A stretch of 64,000 bases of DNA, taken from NCBI GenBank assembly GCA_964291375.2, contig OZ219809.1, forward strand, positions 1,922,001-1,986,000, given 5' to 3'. The notes beneath the pieces were generated by a model, which made no database searches, had not been told where the DNA came from, and saw nothing but the letters and a program-made list of their open reading frames with translations. Positions 43,067 through 52,590 of the stretch are shown here, piece after piece. Made by a program: the position numbers and the translations under genes. The stretch is from 3107 sp001483205. Lineage in GTDB: Bacteria; Pseudomonadota; Alphaproteobacteria; Rhodobacterales; Rhodobacteraceae. The first letter of the stretch is position 1. Each line of letters begins with the position of its first letter.

Positions 43067-44451
43067 AATACGTATCGACCCGCGGGCGCGCCCCGGTGCT
43101 GAATTTTGAAGAAACGATGCTGACCGGCCTTGCGCGGGACGGCGGGCTGTATGTGCCGGAAACCATCCCGGTGATGCGGCCCGATGACATCGCCGCGCTG
43201 GCGGGCCTGTCTTATGAGCAAACCGCCTTTCGCATCATGCGCCCCTTTATCGGTGACGGGTTCGGCGATGATGCGTTCAGGCGCATCATTGAGCGCGCTT
43301 ATGCGGGTTTTGGCCACCCGGCGCGCGCGCCGCTGATACAACTCGGCCCGAACCTGTTTCTGCTGGAGCTTTTCCACGGGCCGACACTGGCCTTCAAGGA
43401 CTTCGCCATGCAGTTGATCGGGCGGCTTTTCGAGGCCACCCTTCGCCGCCGGGGGAAGCGGGTGACGATCATCGGTGCGACCTCCGGCGATACCGGCTCG
43501 GCGGCGATTGAGGCATTCCGGGGCCTTGAGGCGGTTGATGTGTTCATTCTCTATCCCCATGGCCGGGTGTCCGAAGTGCAGCGCCGCCAGATGACCACGC
43601 CGCCCGACGCGAATGTCCATGCGCTGGCGGTTGACGGCGATTTCGACGATTGTCAGGCGCGCGTGAAGGACATGTTCAACGATTTCGCCTTTCGGGATCA
43701 GGTGCGGCTGGCGGGGGTGAACTCGATCAACTGGGCGCGGGTGCTGGCGCAGACGGTTTATTATTTCTCTGCCGCTGTTGCGCTCGGCGCGCCGCACCGC
43801 AGGGTCAGTTTCACCGTTCCCACCGGCAATTTCGGCGACATCTATGCCGGTCATATCGCCCGGCGGATGGGGTTGCCGGTTGACCGGCTGGTGGTGGCGA
43901 CAAACCAGAATGACATCCTGCACCGGGCGCTGTCGGGGGGCGAATACCGGCCCGCCGGTGTTGCACCCTCGATCAGCCCGTCAATGGACATTCAGGTCAG
44001 CTCCAATTTCGAGCGCGCGCTGTTTGACGCCTGCGGGCGGGACGGCGATGTGGTGGCGCGGCTGATGGACGGCCTGAAATCCGGCGGCGGCTTTCGGATC
44101 GGGGCAGAGCCATTGCAGGCGCTGCGGGCGGGTTTTGATTCGGCGCGCGTGTCCGAGGCAGAGACGGCGGCGGCGATCCGCGATTTTCATCGCCGGGGCG
44201 GAACGGTGTTGTGCCCGCACACCGCCATCGGCGCGCATGTCGCCGCCCGGCGCACCGGCACGACCCCGATGATCACGCTGGCCACGGCGCATCCGGCGAA
44301 ATTCCCGGCGGCGGTCCGGGACGCCTGCGGAGAGGCCCCCCCCCTGCCCCCGGCCATGGCCGACCTCTGTGACCGCCCGGAACGGGTGCGCCGGGTCGCC
44401 AATGATCTCAAGGCGCTGAAATCGGTGATCCGGGAGCATCTGGCAAGATGA
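43063..44451 (+). CDS. thrC: Threonine synthase
   Basis: A 462-residue PLP enzyme converting O-phosphohomoserine to threonine. The Schiff-base lysine is Lys112 in FHGPTLAFKDFAMQL, and the phosphate/PLP loop is ATSGDTGSAAIEAF. Its length and the N-terminal MKYVSTRGRAPVLNFEE mark the fungal/proteobacterial class II form. The start at 43063 overlaps the surf1 stop. The downstream peptidase start overlaps the thrC stop (ATGA), so these genes are co-translated. Confidence 0.97.
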   Translation: MKYVSTRGRAPVLNFEETMLTGLARDGGLYVPETIPVMRPDDIAALAGLSYEQTAFRIMRPFIGDGFGDDAFRRIIERAYAGFGHPARAPLIQLGPNLFLLELFHGPTLAFKDFAMQLIGRLFEATLRRRGKRVTIIGATSGDTGSAAIEAFRGLEAVDVFILYPHGRVSEVQRRQMTTPPDANVHALAVDGDFDDCQARVKDMFNDFAFRDQVRLAGVNSINWARVLAQTVYYFSAAVALGAPHRRVSFTVPTGNFGDIYAGHIARRMGLPVDRLVVATNQNDILHRALSGGEYRPAGVAPSISPSMDIQVSSNFERALFDACGRDGDVVARLMDGLKSGGGFRIGAEPLQALRAGFDSARVSEAETAAAIRDFHRRGGTVLCPHTAIGAHVAARRTGTTPMITLATAHPAKFPAAVRDACGEAPPLPPAMADLCDRPERVRRVANDLKALKSVIREHLAR

Positions 44452-45704
44452 GTGTCGCGCTTCATACCCTGCCGAACGGGTTCCGTATCGTCACCGAACA
44501 CATGCCCGGCCTGCAATCGGCTGCGGTCGGCGTTTGGGTCAGCGCAGGCGGGCGGCACGAACGGGCAGAGCAGAACGGGATTGCCCATTTCCTCGAACAT
44601 ATGGCGTTCAAGGGGACCAAGACCCGCTCGGCCCGCGACATCGCCGAGGCGATTGAGGATGTGGGCGGGGATCTGAACGCCTATACCAGCCGCGAGGCCA
44701 CCGCCTATTACGCGCGGGTTCTGGGGGCCGATCTGCCGCTGGCGGTCGATGTGATTGCCGACATCCTGCTGAACCCGGCCCTGGACCCCGCCGAGATTGA
44801 GCTTGAGCGCGGGGTGATCCTTCAGGAAATCGCCCAGATGCTGGATACGCCGGATGATGTGATCTTTGAGCGGCTTCAGGAACGCGCCTACCCGGATCAA
44901 CCGATGGGGCGCGGGATTCTCGGGTCTGCCGAGCGGGTTCGGGCCTTTGACCGGGGCGACCTGTCGGGGTTTGTCGCCGAACATTACGGCCCCGAACGGA
45001 TGATCCTTGCCGCCGCCGGGGCGGTTGACCATGACAGGCTGGTGCGGCAGGCCGAAGCGCTGTTCGGCCATCTGAAGCCGGGGCCGCGCCGGGAACATGC
45101 GCCTGCCCGCTATGCAGGCGGCGAAAGCCGGGCCGAAAAGGGGCTGGAGCAGGTGCATTTTGCCCTGGCCTTTGAAACCCCCGGCTATCGCGACCCGGAC
45201 ATTTACACCGCGCAGGGTCTTGCCGGTGTTCTGGGCGGTGGCATGTCCTCGCGCCTGTTTCAGGAAATCCGCGAACGGCGCGGCCTGTGCTATGCGATTT
45301 TTGCCCATGCCGATGCCTATGCGGATACCGGGCTGATGACGATCTATGCCGGGGCGGGAGAGCTTTCGGAGCTGCCGATGATCGTGGCGGATGAGCTGAG
45401 GCGCTGCGCCGGGGACGTGACCGGGGCAGAGGTCGCCCGTGTCCGCGCCCGGATGAAGGCGGGGCTGCTGATCGGGCTTGAAAACCCGGCGAACCGGGCG
45501 GAGCGGCTGGCGCGCATGATCCTGATCCGGAACCGGGTGCCCGGAATTGCCGAGGTGGTGGAGAAGATCGATGCCGTCACCGTCGGGGCTGTGCGCGACT
45601 TTGCCGGGCGGATGCTGGCCGGGGCCACGCCCACGCTTGCGCTTTACGGGCCGGTCAGGGGCGCGCCGGACCTGTCGCAACTGCGGGCGCGGCTGGCGGG
45701 CTGA
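44448..45704 (+). CDS. M16-family zinc peptidase (mitochondrial processing peptidase-like)
   Basis: A 418-residue M16B peptidase. The inverted zinc motif HxxEH is at 47-51 (HFLEH in NGIAHFLEHMAFKGT), with the third-ligand Glu region LERGVILQEIAQ downstream, and the C-terminal glycine-rich LGGGMSSRLFQEIRE. It resembles the beta subunit of mitochondrial processing peptidase. Bacterial substrates are unknown. thrC-M16 peptidase order is conserved in Rhodobacterales; the gene overlaps both neighbours by one to four bases. Confidence 0.93.
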   Translation: MSVALHTLPNGFRIVTEHMPGLQSAAVGVWVSAGGRHERAEQNGIAHFLEHMAFKGTKTRSARDIAEAIEDVGGDLNAYTSREATAYYARVLGADLPLAVDVIADILLNPALDPAEIELERGVILQEIAQMLDTPDDVIFERLQERAYPDQPMGRGILGSAERVRAFDRGDLSGFVAEHYGPERMILAAAGAVDHDRLVRQAEALFGHLKPGPRREHAPARYAGGESRAEKGLEQVHFALAFETPGYRDPDIYTAQGLAGVLGGGMSSRLFQEIRERRGLCYAIFAHADAYADTGLMTIYAGAGELSELPMIVADELRRCAGDVTGAEVARVRARMKAGLLIGLENPANRAERLARMILIRNRVPGIAEVVEKIDAVTVGAVRDFAGRMLAGATPTLALYGPVRGAPDLSQLRARLAG

Positions 45705-46288
45705 TGTTCGGGCTGGGGCGCAGGGTGAGGATCGAGACCGAGCGGATGACACTCCGCCCGCCCCGGCATGGGGATTACCGCGAATGGGTGGCGCTGCGGC
45801 AGACGAGTGCCGATTTTCTGGTGCCGTGGGAACCCGCATGGGCGCGGGACCATCTGACGCGAAAGGCGTTTGTCGGGCGGGTCTATTGGGCACAACGGGC
45901 CATCGCGGGGGATTCGGCCCTGCCGCTGTTTATGGTGGAGCGCGGGACTGCGCGGCTGCTGGGGGCGGTGACGCTCGACACCATTCGCCGCGGCCCGGCG
46001 CAGGCGGCGACACTGGGGTATTGGATCGGGGCGGCGCACGCCCGTCAGGGATATATGCGAGAGGCGATCGAGGTGCTGGTGCATTATGCCTTTACCACGC
46101 TTGATCTGAGCCGGATTGAGGCCGCTTGTCTGCCCGGCAATACTGCCTCTCGCGGGGTGTTGGAAAAGTGCGGTTTCAAGTATGAGGGTGTCGCGCAGAG
46201 CTATCTGCAAATCAACGGGCGCTGGCGCACCCATGTGCTCTATGCCAATCTGCGGATGGACCGGCGCGGGCGGGCGCAGGCCGAATGA
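45704..46288 (+). CDS. GNAT-family N-acetyltransferase (RimJ/RimL type)
   Basis: A 194-residue acetyltransferase of the ribosomal-protein-N-acetyltransferase class. Motif A is visible as YWIGAAHARQGYMREAIEVLVHYAF and motif B as LSRIEAACLPGNTASRGVLEKCGFKYEG. Such enzymes use acetyl-CoA to acetylate the N-terminal amine of a ribosomal protein or another amine substrate. Its ATG shares one base with the peptidase stop (TGATG), so it closes the cta-thrC run. Exact substrate not determinable. Confidence 0.9.
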   Translation: MFGLGRRVRIETERMTLRPPRHGDYREWVALRQTSADFLVPWEPAWARDHLTRKAFVGRVYWAQRAIAGDSALPLFMVERGTARLLGAVTLDTIRRGPAQAATLGYWIGAAHARQGYMREAIEVLVHYAFTTLDLSRIEAACLPGNTASRGVLEKCGFKYEGVAQSYLQINGRWRTHVLYANLRMDRRGRAQAE

Positions 46289-46290
46289 GC

Positions 46291-46402
46291 GGGTATGGCC
46301 TGATGATGTGAAAAAAGGTCGCGCCCGGCCCGGCGGGTGCAAAGCGCCCGCCGTGGGGCGGGGCGGGCGTTTTGGCTGGCGATGCGCAATATAGTCTGAC
46401 GA
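46291..46402. repeat. Decayed internal block of the interspersed element family (copy 6)
   Basis: GCGCCCGGCCCGGCGGGTGC and AAGCGCCCGCCGTGGGG match the interior of copy 1 (about 3200-3240), and GGCTGGCGATGCGCAATATAG resembles the approach to the right end. Recognisable terminal repeats are lost. It directly precedes the better copy 7. Confidence 0.45.
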
Positions 46403-46412
46403 CCAGATTTTG

Positions 46413-46625
46413 ATAGACCTCTGTATAACAGTCGAATCGGGCAGCCGCCTGCCTGGGCGGGCGCTTTTCACAGCATTTCAAATTGGCGATGGTCTTGCCA
46501 TAAAGTCCATACGCGGCAACAAGCTGAGGCGTTTCAAGCGCCTGCCGGGGGGCAGGCAGACGCTGCCCGGCGCAAGCGCCGGGCGGGACAGGTTGGCAGC
46601 CGATGCGCTATTATGCAGAGGTCTT
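46413..46625. repeat. Interspersed palindromic element, long form (copy 7)
   Basis: A 213-bp copy with left end ATAGACCTCTGTATAACAG and right end GCTATTATGCAGAGGTCTT. Internal palindromes include GCCGCCTGCCTGGGCGGGCGC and CGCCTGCCGGGGGGCAGGCAG. The last bases are followed by a second partial end (GCAGAGGTCTTTT). Lies in the 434-base convergent gap between the acetyltransferase and groEL; nothing else is there except the groEL terminator. Confidence 0.8.
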
Positions 46626-46663
46626 GCAGAGGTCTTTTCCCGAAAGACCACCGGGCAGGCACG

Positions 46664-46694
46664 AAAAAAGGGGCCGCGCGCGCACGGCCCCTTT
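46664..46694 (-). terminator. Rho-independent terminator of groEL
   Basis: On the minus strand a GC stem AGGGGCCG...CGGCCCC is followed by a run of six T (plus-strand A6 at 46664-46669), 29 bases after the groEL stop. Strong, classical form. Confidence 0.85.
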
Positions 46695-46722
46695 CCTGTT
46701 TCGTCTGCAAGACGGCGATGGC

Positions 46723-48360
<1,638 letters not shown>

Positions 48361-48409
48361 TACGCTTGCTCCTGAATATCGGTTTACGTTTGATGAAAGG
48401 GACCGGGGA

Positions 48410-48697
48410 TCAGGTCACGATGCCCAGAATGTCGCTTTCCTTCATCATCAGCAGCTCTTCGCCGTCGATGGTGACTTCGGTGCCGGACCATTTGCCGAAC
48501 AGAATCTTGTCGCCTGCCTTGACGGCCATTTCGATCAGCTCGCCCGAATCTTTCCGCGCGCCTTCACCACATGCGACGATTTCGCCTTCCTGGGGCTTTT
48601 CCTTGGCGCTGTCCGGGATGATCAGGCCGCCCGCGGTTTTTTCGTCGCTTTCGACACGGCGGACCAGCACACGGTCATGCAGCGGTTTCAATGCCAT
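48410..48697 (-). CDS. groES: Co-chaperonin GroES (10 kDa)
   Basis: A complete 95-residue GroES lid: MALKPLHDRVLVRRVESDEK at the N terminus, the mobile loop region EKTAGGLIIPDSAKEKPQEG that contacts GroEL, and the ending KESDILGIVT. AAGGAG lies 6-8 bases before the ATG. It is first in the groESL operon. Upstream are CIRCE and a sigma-70-like promoter. Confidence 0.99.
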   Translation of the reverse strand: MALKPLHDRVLVRRVESDEKTAGGLIIPDSAKEKPQEGEIVACGEGARKDSGELIEMAVKAGDKILFGKWSGTEVTIDGEELLMMKESDILGIVT

Positions 48698-48733
48698 CTC
48701 TGAACGCTCCTTCGTTGTGGGTTCGTTGGGATG

Positions 48734-48760
48734 TTAGCACTTTGTGTCCATGAGTGCCAA
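48734..48760 (-). promoter_or_regulatory. CIRCE operator for HrcA
   Basis: TTAGCACTT-N9-GAGTGCCAA matches the CIRCE consensus TTAGCACTC-N9-GAGTGCTAA with two arm mismatches. It lies 37 bases upstream of groES, next to the expected transcription start, so HrcA repression of groESL with heat-shock derepression is expected. Confidence 0.93.
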
Positions 48761-48767
48761 CGGGGGG

Positions 48768-48796
48768 CATGTAGGGAAGCGCGGGGCCTGTGTCAA
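48768..48796 (-). promoter_or_regulatory. Housekeeping-type promoter of groESL
   Basis: On the minus strand a perfect -35 TTGACA (48791-48796) and a -10 TACATG (48768-48773) are separated by exactly 17 bases, and the predicted start falls at the edge of CIRCE. The position fits a HrcA-repressed promoter. Confidence 0.7.
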
Positions 48797-48822
48797 CTGC
48801 TATAATCGCCCCGCAGTGCAGC

Positions 48823-49034
48823 GGAAGACTTCTGCATATTGTCCAAGCCGGGCAGCCGCCTGCCTGGGCGGGCGCTTTTCGAGACAGTCCAAATTGGCGA
48901 TGGTCTTCCCATAAAGTCCATACGCTCCAAGGGGCTTAGACGTTAAAAGCGCCTGCCGGGGGGCAGGCAGGCGCTGCCCGGCGTTCCGCCGGGCGGGTTG
49001 TTTGGCCATCGATATGCCATTATGCAGAGGTCTC
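48823..49034. repeat. Interspersed palindromic element, long form (copy 8)
   Basis: About 212 bp: left end GGAAGACTTCTGCATATTG, right end CATTATGCAGAGGTCTC. The interior is nearly colinear with copy 7, including GCCGCCTGCCTGGGCGGGCG and GGCGATGGTCTTCCCATAAA. It fills much of the 422-base gap between the groES promoter and edd; the remaining ~85 bases before edd hold its leader. Confidence 0.8.
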
Positions 49035-49119
49035 AAGAGAGGTCACTTGCAAGTGCCGACGCCATCATCCATGTATCCGTGGCATGGGCAAAGGATGAAA
49101 GAGACGCCGGAAGGCCGGG

Positions 49120-50937
49120 ATGACCCTGAACAAGACAATCCGAAACGTCACCGAACGCATTATCGCCCGCAGTGCGGACAGCCGCGCGGCCTATCTCGGG
49201 CGCATCCGGGACGCTGCCGCCACCGGCCCGGCGCGGGCGCATCTGAATTGCGGCAATCAGGCCCATGCCTATGCGGCGACGGGGCCGGACAAAGACACAC
49301 TGGCCGCCGAGCGCGCGCCCAATCTCGGCATCATCACCGCCTATAACGATATGCTCTCGGCCCATCAGCCGTTCGAGCGTTACCCGGACCTGATCCGGCA
49401 GGCGGCGCGCGCGCACGGGGCAACGGCGCAGGTCGCCGCAGGTGTGCCCGCAATGTGCGACGGGGTGACGCAAGGCCGCGCCGGGATGGAGCTGTCGCTG
49501 TTTTCCCGCGATGTCATCGCTATGGCAGCGGCGGTCGGGCTGTCCCATGACACCTTTGATGCCGCGCTCTGTCTGGGGGTCTGCGACAAGATCGTGCCCG
49601 GCCTTGTCATCGCCGCCGCCACATTCGGCCACCTGCCTGTCGTCTTTGTTCCGGCGGGGCCGATGCCGTCGGGCCTTCCTAATGACGAAAAGGCCAGAGT
49701 CCGGCAGGAATTTGCCGCTGGCAAAAGCAGCCGGGCCGAGCTTATGGCGGCAGAAATGGCCAGCTATCACGGCCCCGGCACCTGCACGTTCTACGGCACC
49801 GCCAACACCAACCAGATGCTGATGGAGTTCATGGGGCTGCATTTGCCGGGCGCGTCCTTCGTGCCGCCGGGCACCCCCCTGCGCGACGCCCTGACACGGG
49901 CCGCCACCCGCCGCGCCCTGGAAATCACCGCTTTGGGCAACGCTTACTGCCCGGTGGGGCAGGTGCTGGATGAAAAAGCCTTCGTCAACGGCATTGTCGG
50001 GCTGATGGCGACGGGGGGCTCCACCAATCTGGTGCTGCACCTGCCGGCGATGGCGGCGGCGGCGGGCATCAGGCTCGATATTGACGATTTTGCCGATATT
50101 TCCGCCGTGACGCCGCTGATGGCCAGGGTCTATCCGAACGGCCTTGCGGATGTGAACCATTTCCACGCCGCGGGCGGGCTTGGCTTTCTGATCCGGGAGC
50201 TTCTGGCCGCGGGTCTCTTGCATGAGGATGTCCTCACCGTTGCGGGCGGGGGCCTGTCGGCCTATGGCGAAGAGCCGGTGCTGGCTGGCGATGATCTGTC
50301 ATGGACCCCCGGCGCGGCGCAAAGCCTGAATGACAAAATCCTGCGCCCCCAGTCGGCCCCGTTCCAGAGCACCGGCGGCCTGTGCGCCCTTGACGGCAAT
50401 CTCGGGCGCGCGGTGATCAAGGTCTCTGCGGTTGCCGAGGACCGGCGGGTGATCGAGGCCCCGGTGCGCATCTTTCACGACCAGGCATCGGTAAAGGCGG
50501 CGTTCCGGGCCGGGGCGTTCACGCAGGACACGATCATCGTTGTCCGCTTTCAGGGGCCGGGGGCCAACGGAATGCCCGAATTGCACGGCCTGACGCCGGT
50601 CTTGTCAGTTTTGCAGGAGCGGGGGCTGAGAGTGGCGCTGGTCACCGATGGCCGCATGTCCGGGGCCTCCGGCAAGGTGCCCGCCGCGATCCATGTCAGC
50701 CCCGAGGCGGCGGATGGCGGCCCGCTTGCCCGTCTGTGCGATGGTGATGTGGTGCGGCTTGATGCCGTGGCGGGGGCGCTTGATGTTCTGACCGGGGGGG
50801 CGCTCGACCGCCCGCCTGCGCGGCCTGATCTGAGCGCGGGCGAACATGGCTGTGGCCGCGAGCTGTTTCACCTGTTTCGCAGTGCGGCGGGCGCGGCGGG
50901 CGCAGCGGCATTTGTCGGCGGGGGGCCGGTGGCATGA
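49120..50937 (+). CDS. edd: 6-phosphogluconate dehydratase
   Basis: A 605-residue [4Fe-4S] dehydratase of the IlvD/Edd family that converts 6-phosphogluconate to KDPG in the Entner-Doudoroff pathway. Candidate cluster cysteines are Cys113 (PAMCDGVTQG), Cys155 (CLGVCDKI) and Cys222 (HGPGTCTFYGTANTNQ). The C-terminal motif LVTDGRMSGASGKVPAAIHVSPEA is diagnostic. GGAAGG precedes the ATG. The eda start overlaps its stop by four bases (ATGA), so the two enzymes are made together. Confidence 0.97.
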   Translation: MTLNKTIRNVTERIIARSADSRAAYLGRIRDAAATGPARAHLNCGNQAHAYAATGPDKDTLAAERAPNLGIITAYNDMLSAHQPFERYPDLIRQAARAHGATAQVAAGVPAMCDGVTQGRAGMELSLFSRDVIAMAAAVGLSHDTFDAALCLGVCDKIVPGLVIAAATFGHLPVVFVPAGPMPSGLPNDEKARVRQEFAAGKSSRAELMAAEMASYHGPGTCTFYGTANTNQMLMEFMGLHLPGASFVPPGTPLRDALTRAATRRALEITALGNAYCPVGQVLDEKAFVNGIVGLMATGGSTNLVLHLPAMAAAAGIRLDIDDFADISAVTPLMARVYPNGLADVNHFHAAGGLGFLIRELLAAGLLHEDVLTVAGGGLSAYGEEPVLAGDDLSWTPGAAQSLNDKILRPQSAPFQSTGGLCALDGNLGRAVIKVSAVAEDRRVIEAPVRIFHDQASVKAAFRAGAFTQDTIIVVRFQGPGANGMPELHGLTPVLSVLQERGLRVALVTDGRMSGASGKVPAAIHVSPEAADGGPLARLCDGDVVRLDAVAGALDVLTGGALDRPPARPDLSAGEHGCGRELFHLFRSAAGAAGAAAFVGGGPVA

Positions 50938-51596
50938 CCCCGCAGGCGGCAAGCAAGGCTATCGCCGAAATCTGTGCTCTTGCCCCTGTGGTGCCGGTGC
51001 TGGTGATCCGGGATCCCGCCCATGCGCGCCCTCTGGCCGAGGCGCTGATCGCCGGGGGGTTGCCGGTGCTGGAGGTCACCCTGCGGACCCCGGCGGCGCT
51101 GGCCGCGATTGCAGAGATGGCCCGTGTGCCCGGCGGGCGCGTGGGGGCGGGAACGGTGCTGACGCCGGATGATGCGCGGGCGGCGCGGGCGGCGGGCGCG
51201 GCATTCGCGGTTTCGCCCGGTGCGACCGATGGATTGCTTGAGGCATGTGAGGCCGAAGGGCTGCCCCTGCTGCCCGGCGCGGCCACGGCATCCGAGGCGA
51301 TGCGGCTGCTGGCGCGCGGCTATTCGGTGCAGAAGTTCTTTCCTGCTGAGGCGGCGGGCGGGGTGCCTGCGCTGAAGGCCCTCAGTGGCCCGATCCCGCA
51401 GGTCCGTTTCTGCCCGACGGGGGGGGTGACGCCTGCGAACGCCCCGGCCTATCTGGGGTTGGGGAACACGATCTGCGTCGGGGGGTCGTGGATCGCGACG
51501 GCAGAGATGATGACGGCAGAGGACTGGTCCGGCATTGAGGCCCGTGCCCGTGATGCCGCCGCGCTGGGGGGCGCGCCGCCGAAGACCTCTGCATAA
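50934..51596 (+). CDS. eda: KDPG aldolase (2-dehydro-3-deoxy-phosphogluconate aldolase)
   Basis: A 220-residue class I aldolase splitting KDPG into pyruvate and glyceraldehyde-3-phosphate. The Schiff-base lysine is Lys134 in YSVQKFFPAEAAGG, with catalytic Glu47 in LPVLEVTLRTP. It overlaps edd. The last residues, PKTSA, and the TAA stop are encoded by the left terminal repeat of an interspersed element (GAAGACCTCTGCATAATGG), so the native C terminus has been replaced or extended by the insertion. Confidence 0.96.
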   Translation: MTPQAASKAIAEICALAPVVPVLVIRDPAHARPLAEALIAGGLPVLEVTLRTPAALAAIAEMARVPGGRVGAGTVLTPDDARAARAAGAAFAVSPGATDGLLEACEAEGLPLLPGAATASEAMRLLARGYSVQKFFPAEAAGGVPALKALSGPIPQVRFCPTGGVTPANAPAYLGLGNTICVGGSWIATAEMMTAEDWSGIEARARDAAALGGAPPKTSA

Positions 51597-51815
51597 TGGC
51601 TGAGCCGGGCAGCCGCCTGCCTGGGCGGGCGCTTTTCTTGAAATTCCAAATTAGCGATGGTCCTTCCATAAAGCCCATACGCTCCAACAGGCTGAGACGT
51701 TTATAGCGCCTGCCGGGGGGTGAGGCCCGTCTTGGAAACGGTCCGGTGGACCGTTTCAGGGCCGAACGGGCGGAGCCCAAGGCGCTGCCCGGCGTTCCGC
51801 CGGGCGGGATCAGGG
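51581..51815. repeat. Interspersed palindromic element, long form, right end missing (copy 9)
   Basis: GAAGACCTCTGCATAATGGC lies in the last codons of eda. The interior contains both the GCCGCCTGCCTGGGCGGGCGC palindrome and the GGAAACGGTCCGGTGGACCG hairpin block seen in copies 1 and 11. No right terminal repeat is found before the next gene. The 246-base gap contains nothing else. Confidence 0.75.
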
Positions 51816-51842
51816 CCGGAAGCTGGACTCAAAATCCGGTCG

Positions 51843-52532
51843 TCAGGCTATACTGATACCAACCGCGCCCAGACCCGTGACCTCTACCCGACAATGATCG
51901 CCCGGCCTCAGCGGACCGACCCCGGCGGGCGTGCCGGTATAGATCAAATCCCCCGGCGCGAGGCTCACCAACGCCGACAGATGCGCAATCACATCGGCAA
52001 CCGACCAGATCATATGGGCGATGTCGCTTTGCTGGCGCGTCTCGCCATTCACCACCGCCGTGATCCGGGCAAACTCCGGGTGCCCGCACCGCTCCACCGG
52101 CGTCAGCGCCCCGCAGACGGCAGCATTATCGAACCCCTTGGCCATGTCCCAGGGGCGGCTTTTCTGCCTGGCGGCGGCTTGCAGATCACGGCGGGTCAGA
52201 TCATTGCCCGGCCCGTATCCCCAGACATGGGCGCGCGCTGCCCCGGATGCGATATTGCTGCCGCCGGTCCCGATCGCAACCACCAGCTCGGCCTCGTGAT
52301 GCAGTTCCCCGGTGGCGGGCGGATAGGGCAGCCGCGCCCCGTCCTCAACCAGACTGTCGGCGGGCTTGGAAAAGAAGAACGGGGCCTCGCGGTTCGGATC
52401 ATGCCCCATTTCCCGGACATGCTCGGCATAGTTCTGCCCGACGCAGAAAATCCTGCGCACCGGAAAACGCTGGTCGCTGTCGAGAATGGCAACCGACGGA
52501 ACCTTCGGGGGTGAGATGGCGAATCCGGTCAT
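51843..52532 (-). CDS. Fumarylacetoacetate hydrolase-family protein
   Basis: A 229-residue FAH-fold enzyme. It has the metal-ligand pattern HHEAELVVAIG, the start IFCVGQNYAEHVREMG, and the family closing LAPGDLIYTGTPAGVGPLRPGD. These enzymes hydrolyse or decarboxylate beta-diketo acids (for example oxaloacetate decarboxylase or acylpyruvate hydrolase types). The exact substrate is not clear. AGGAG precedes the ATG at 52532. It lies beside the PBP gene on the same strand without overlap. Confidence 0.9.
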   Translation of the reverse strand: MTGFAISPPKVPSVAILDSDQRFPVRRIFCVGQNYAEHVREMGHDPNREAPFFFSKPADSLVEDGARLPYPPATGELHHEAELVVAIGTGGSNIASGAARAHVWGYGPGNDLTRRDLQAAARQKSRPWDMAKGFDNAAVCGALTPVERCGHPEFARITAVVNGETRQQSDIAHMIWSVADVIAHLSALVSLAPGDLIYTGTPAGVGPLRPGDHCRVEVTGLGAVGISIA

Positions 52533-52590
52533 CGTGCTCTCCTGCGATTCCGCGCAGGCTGGCCGATTTTTCGCAAGGGCGCAAGGCCGG

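Noticed and set aside
49038..49119. Possible hexose-type operator before edd
   Set aside because: No clear palindrome could be defined between the repeat element and the start codon.
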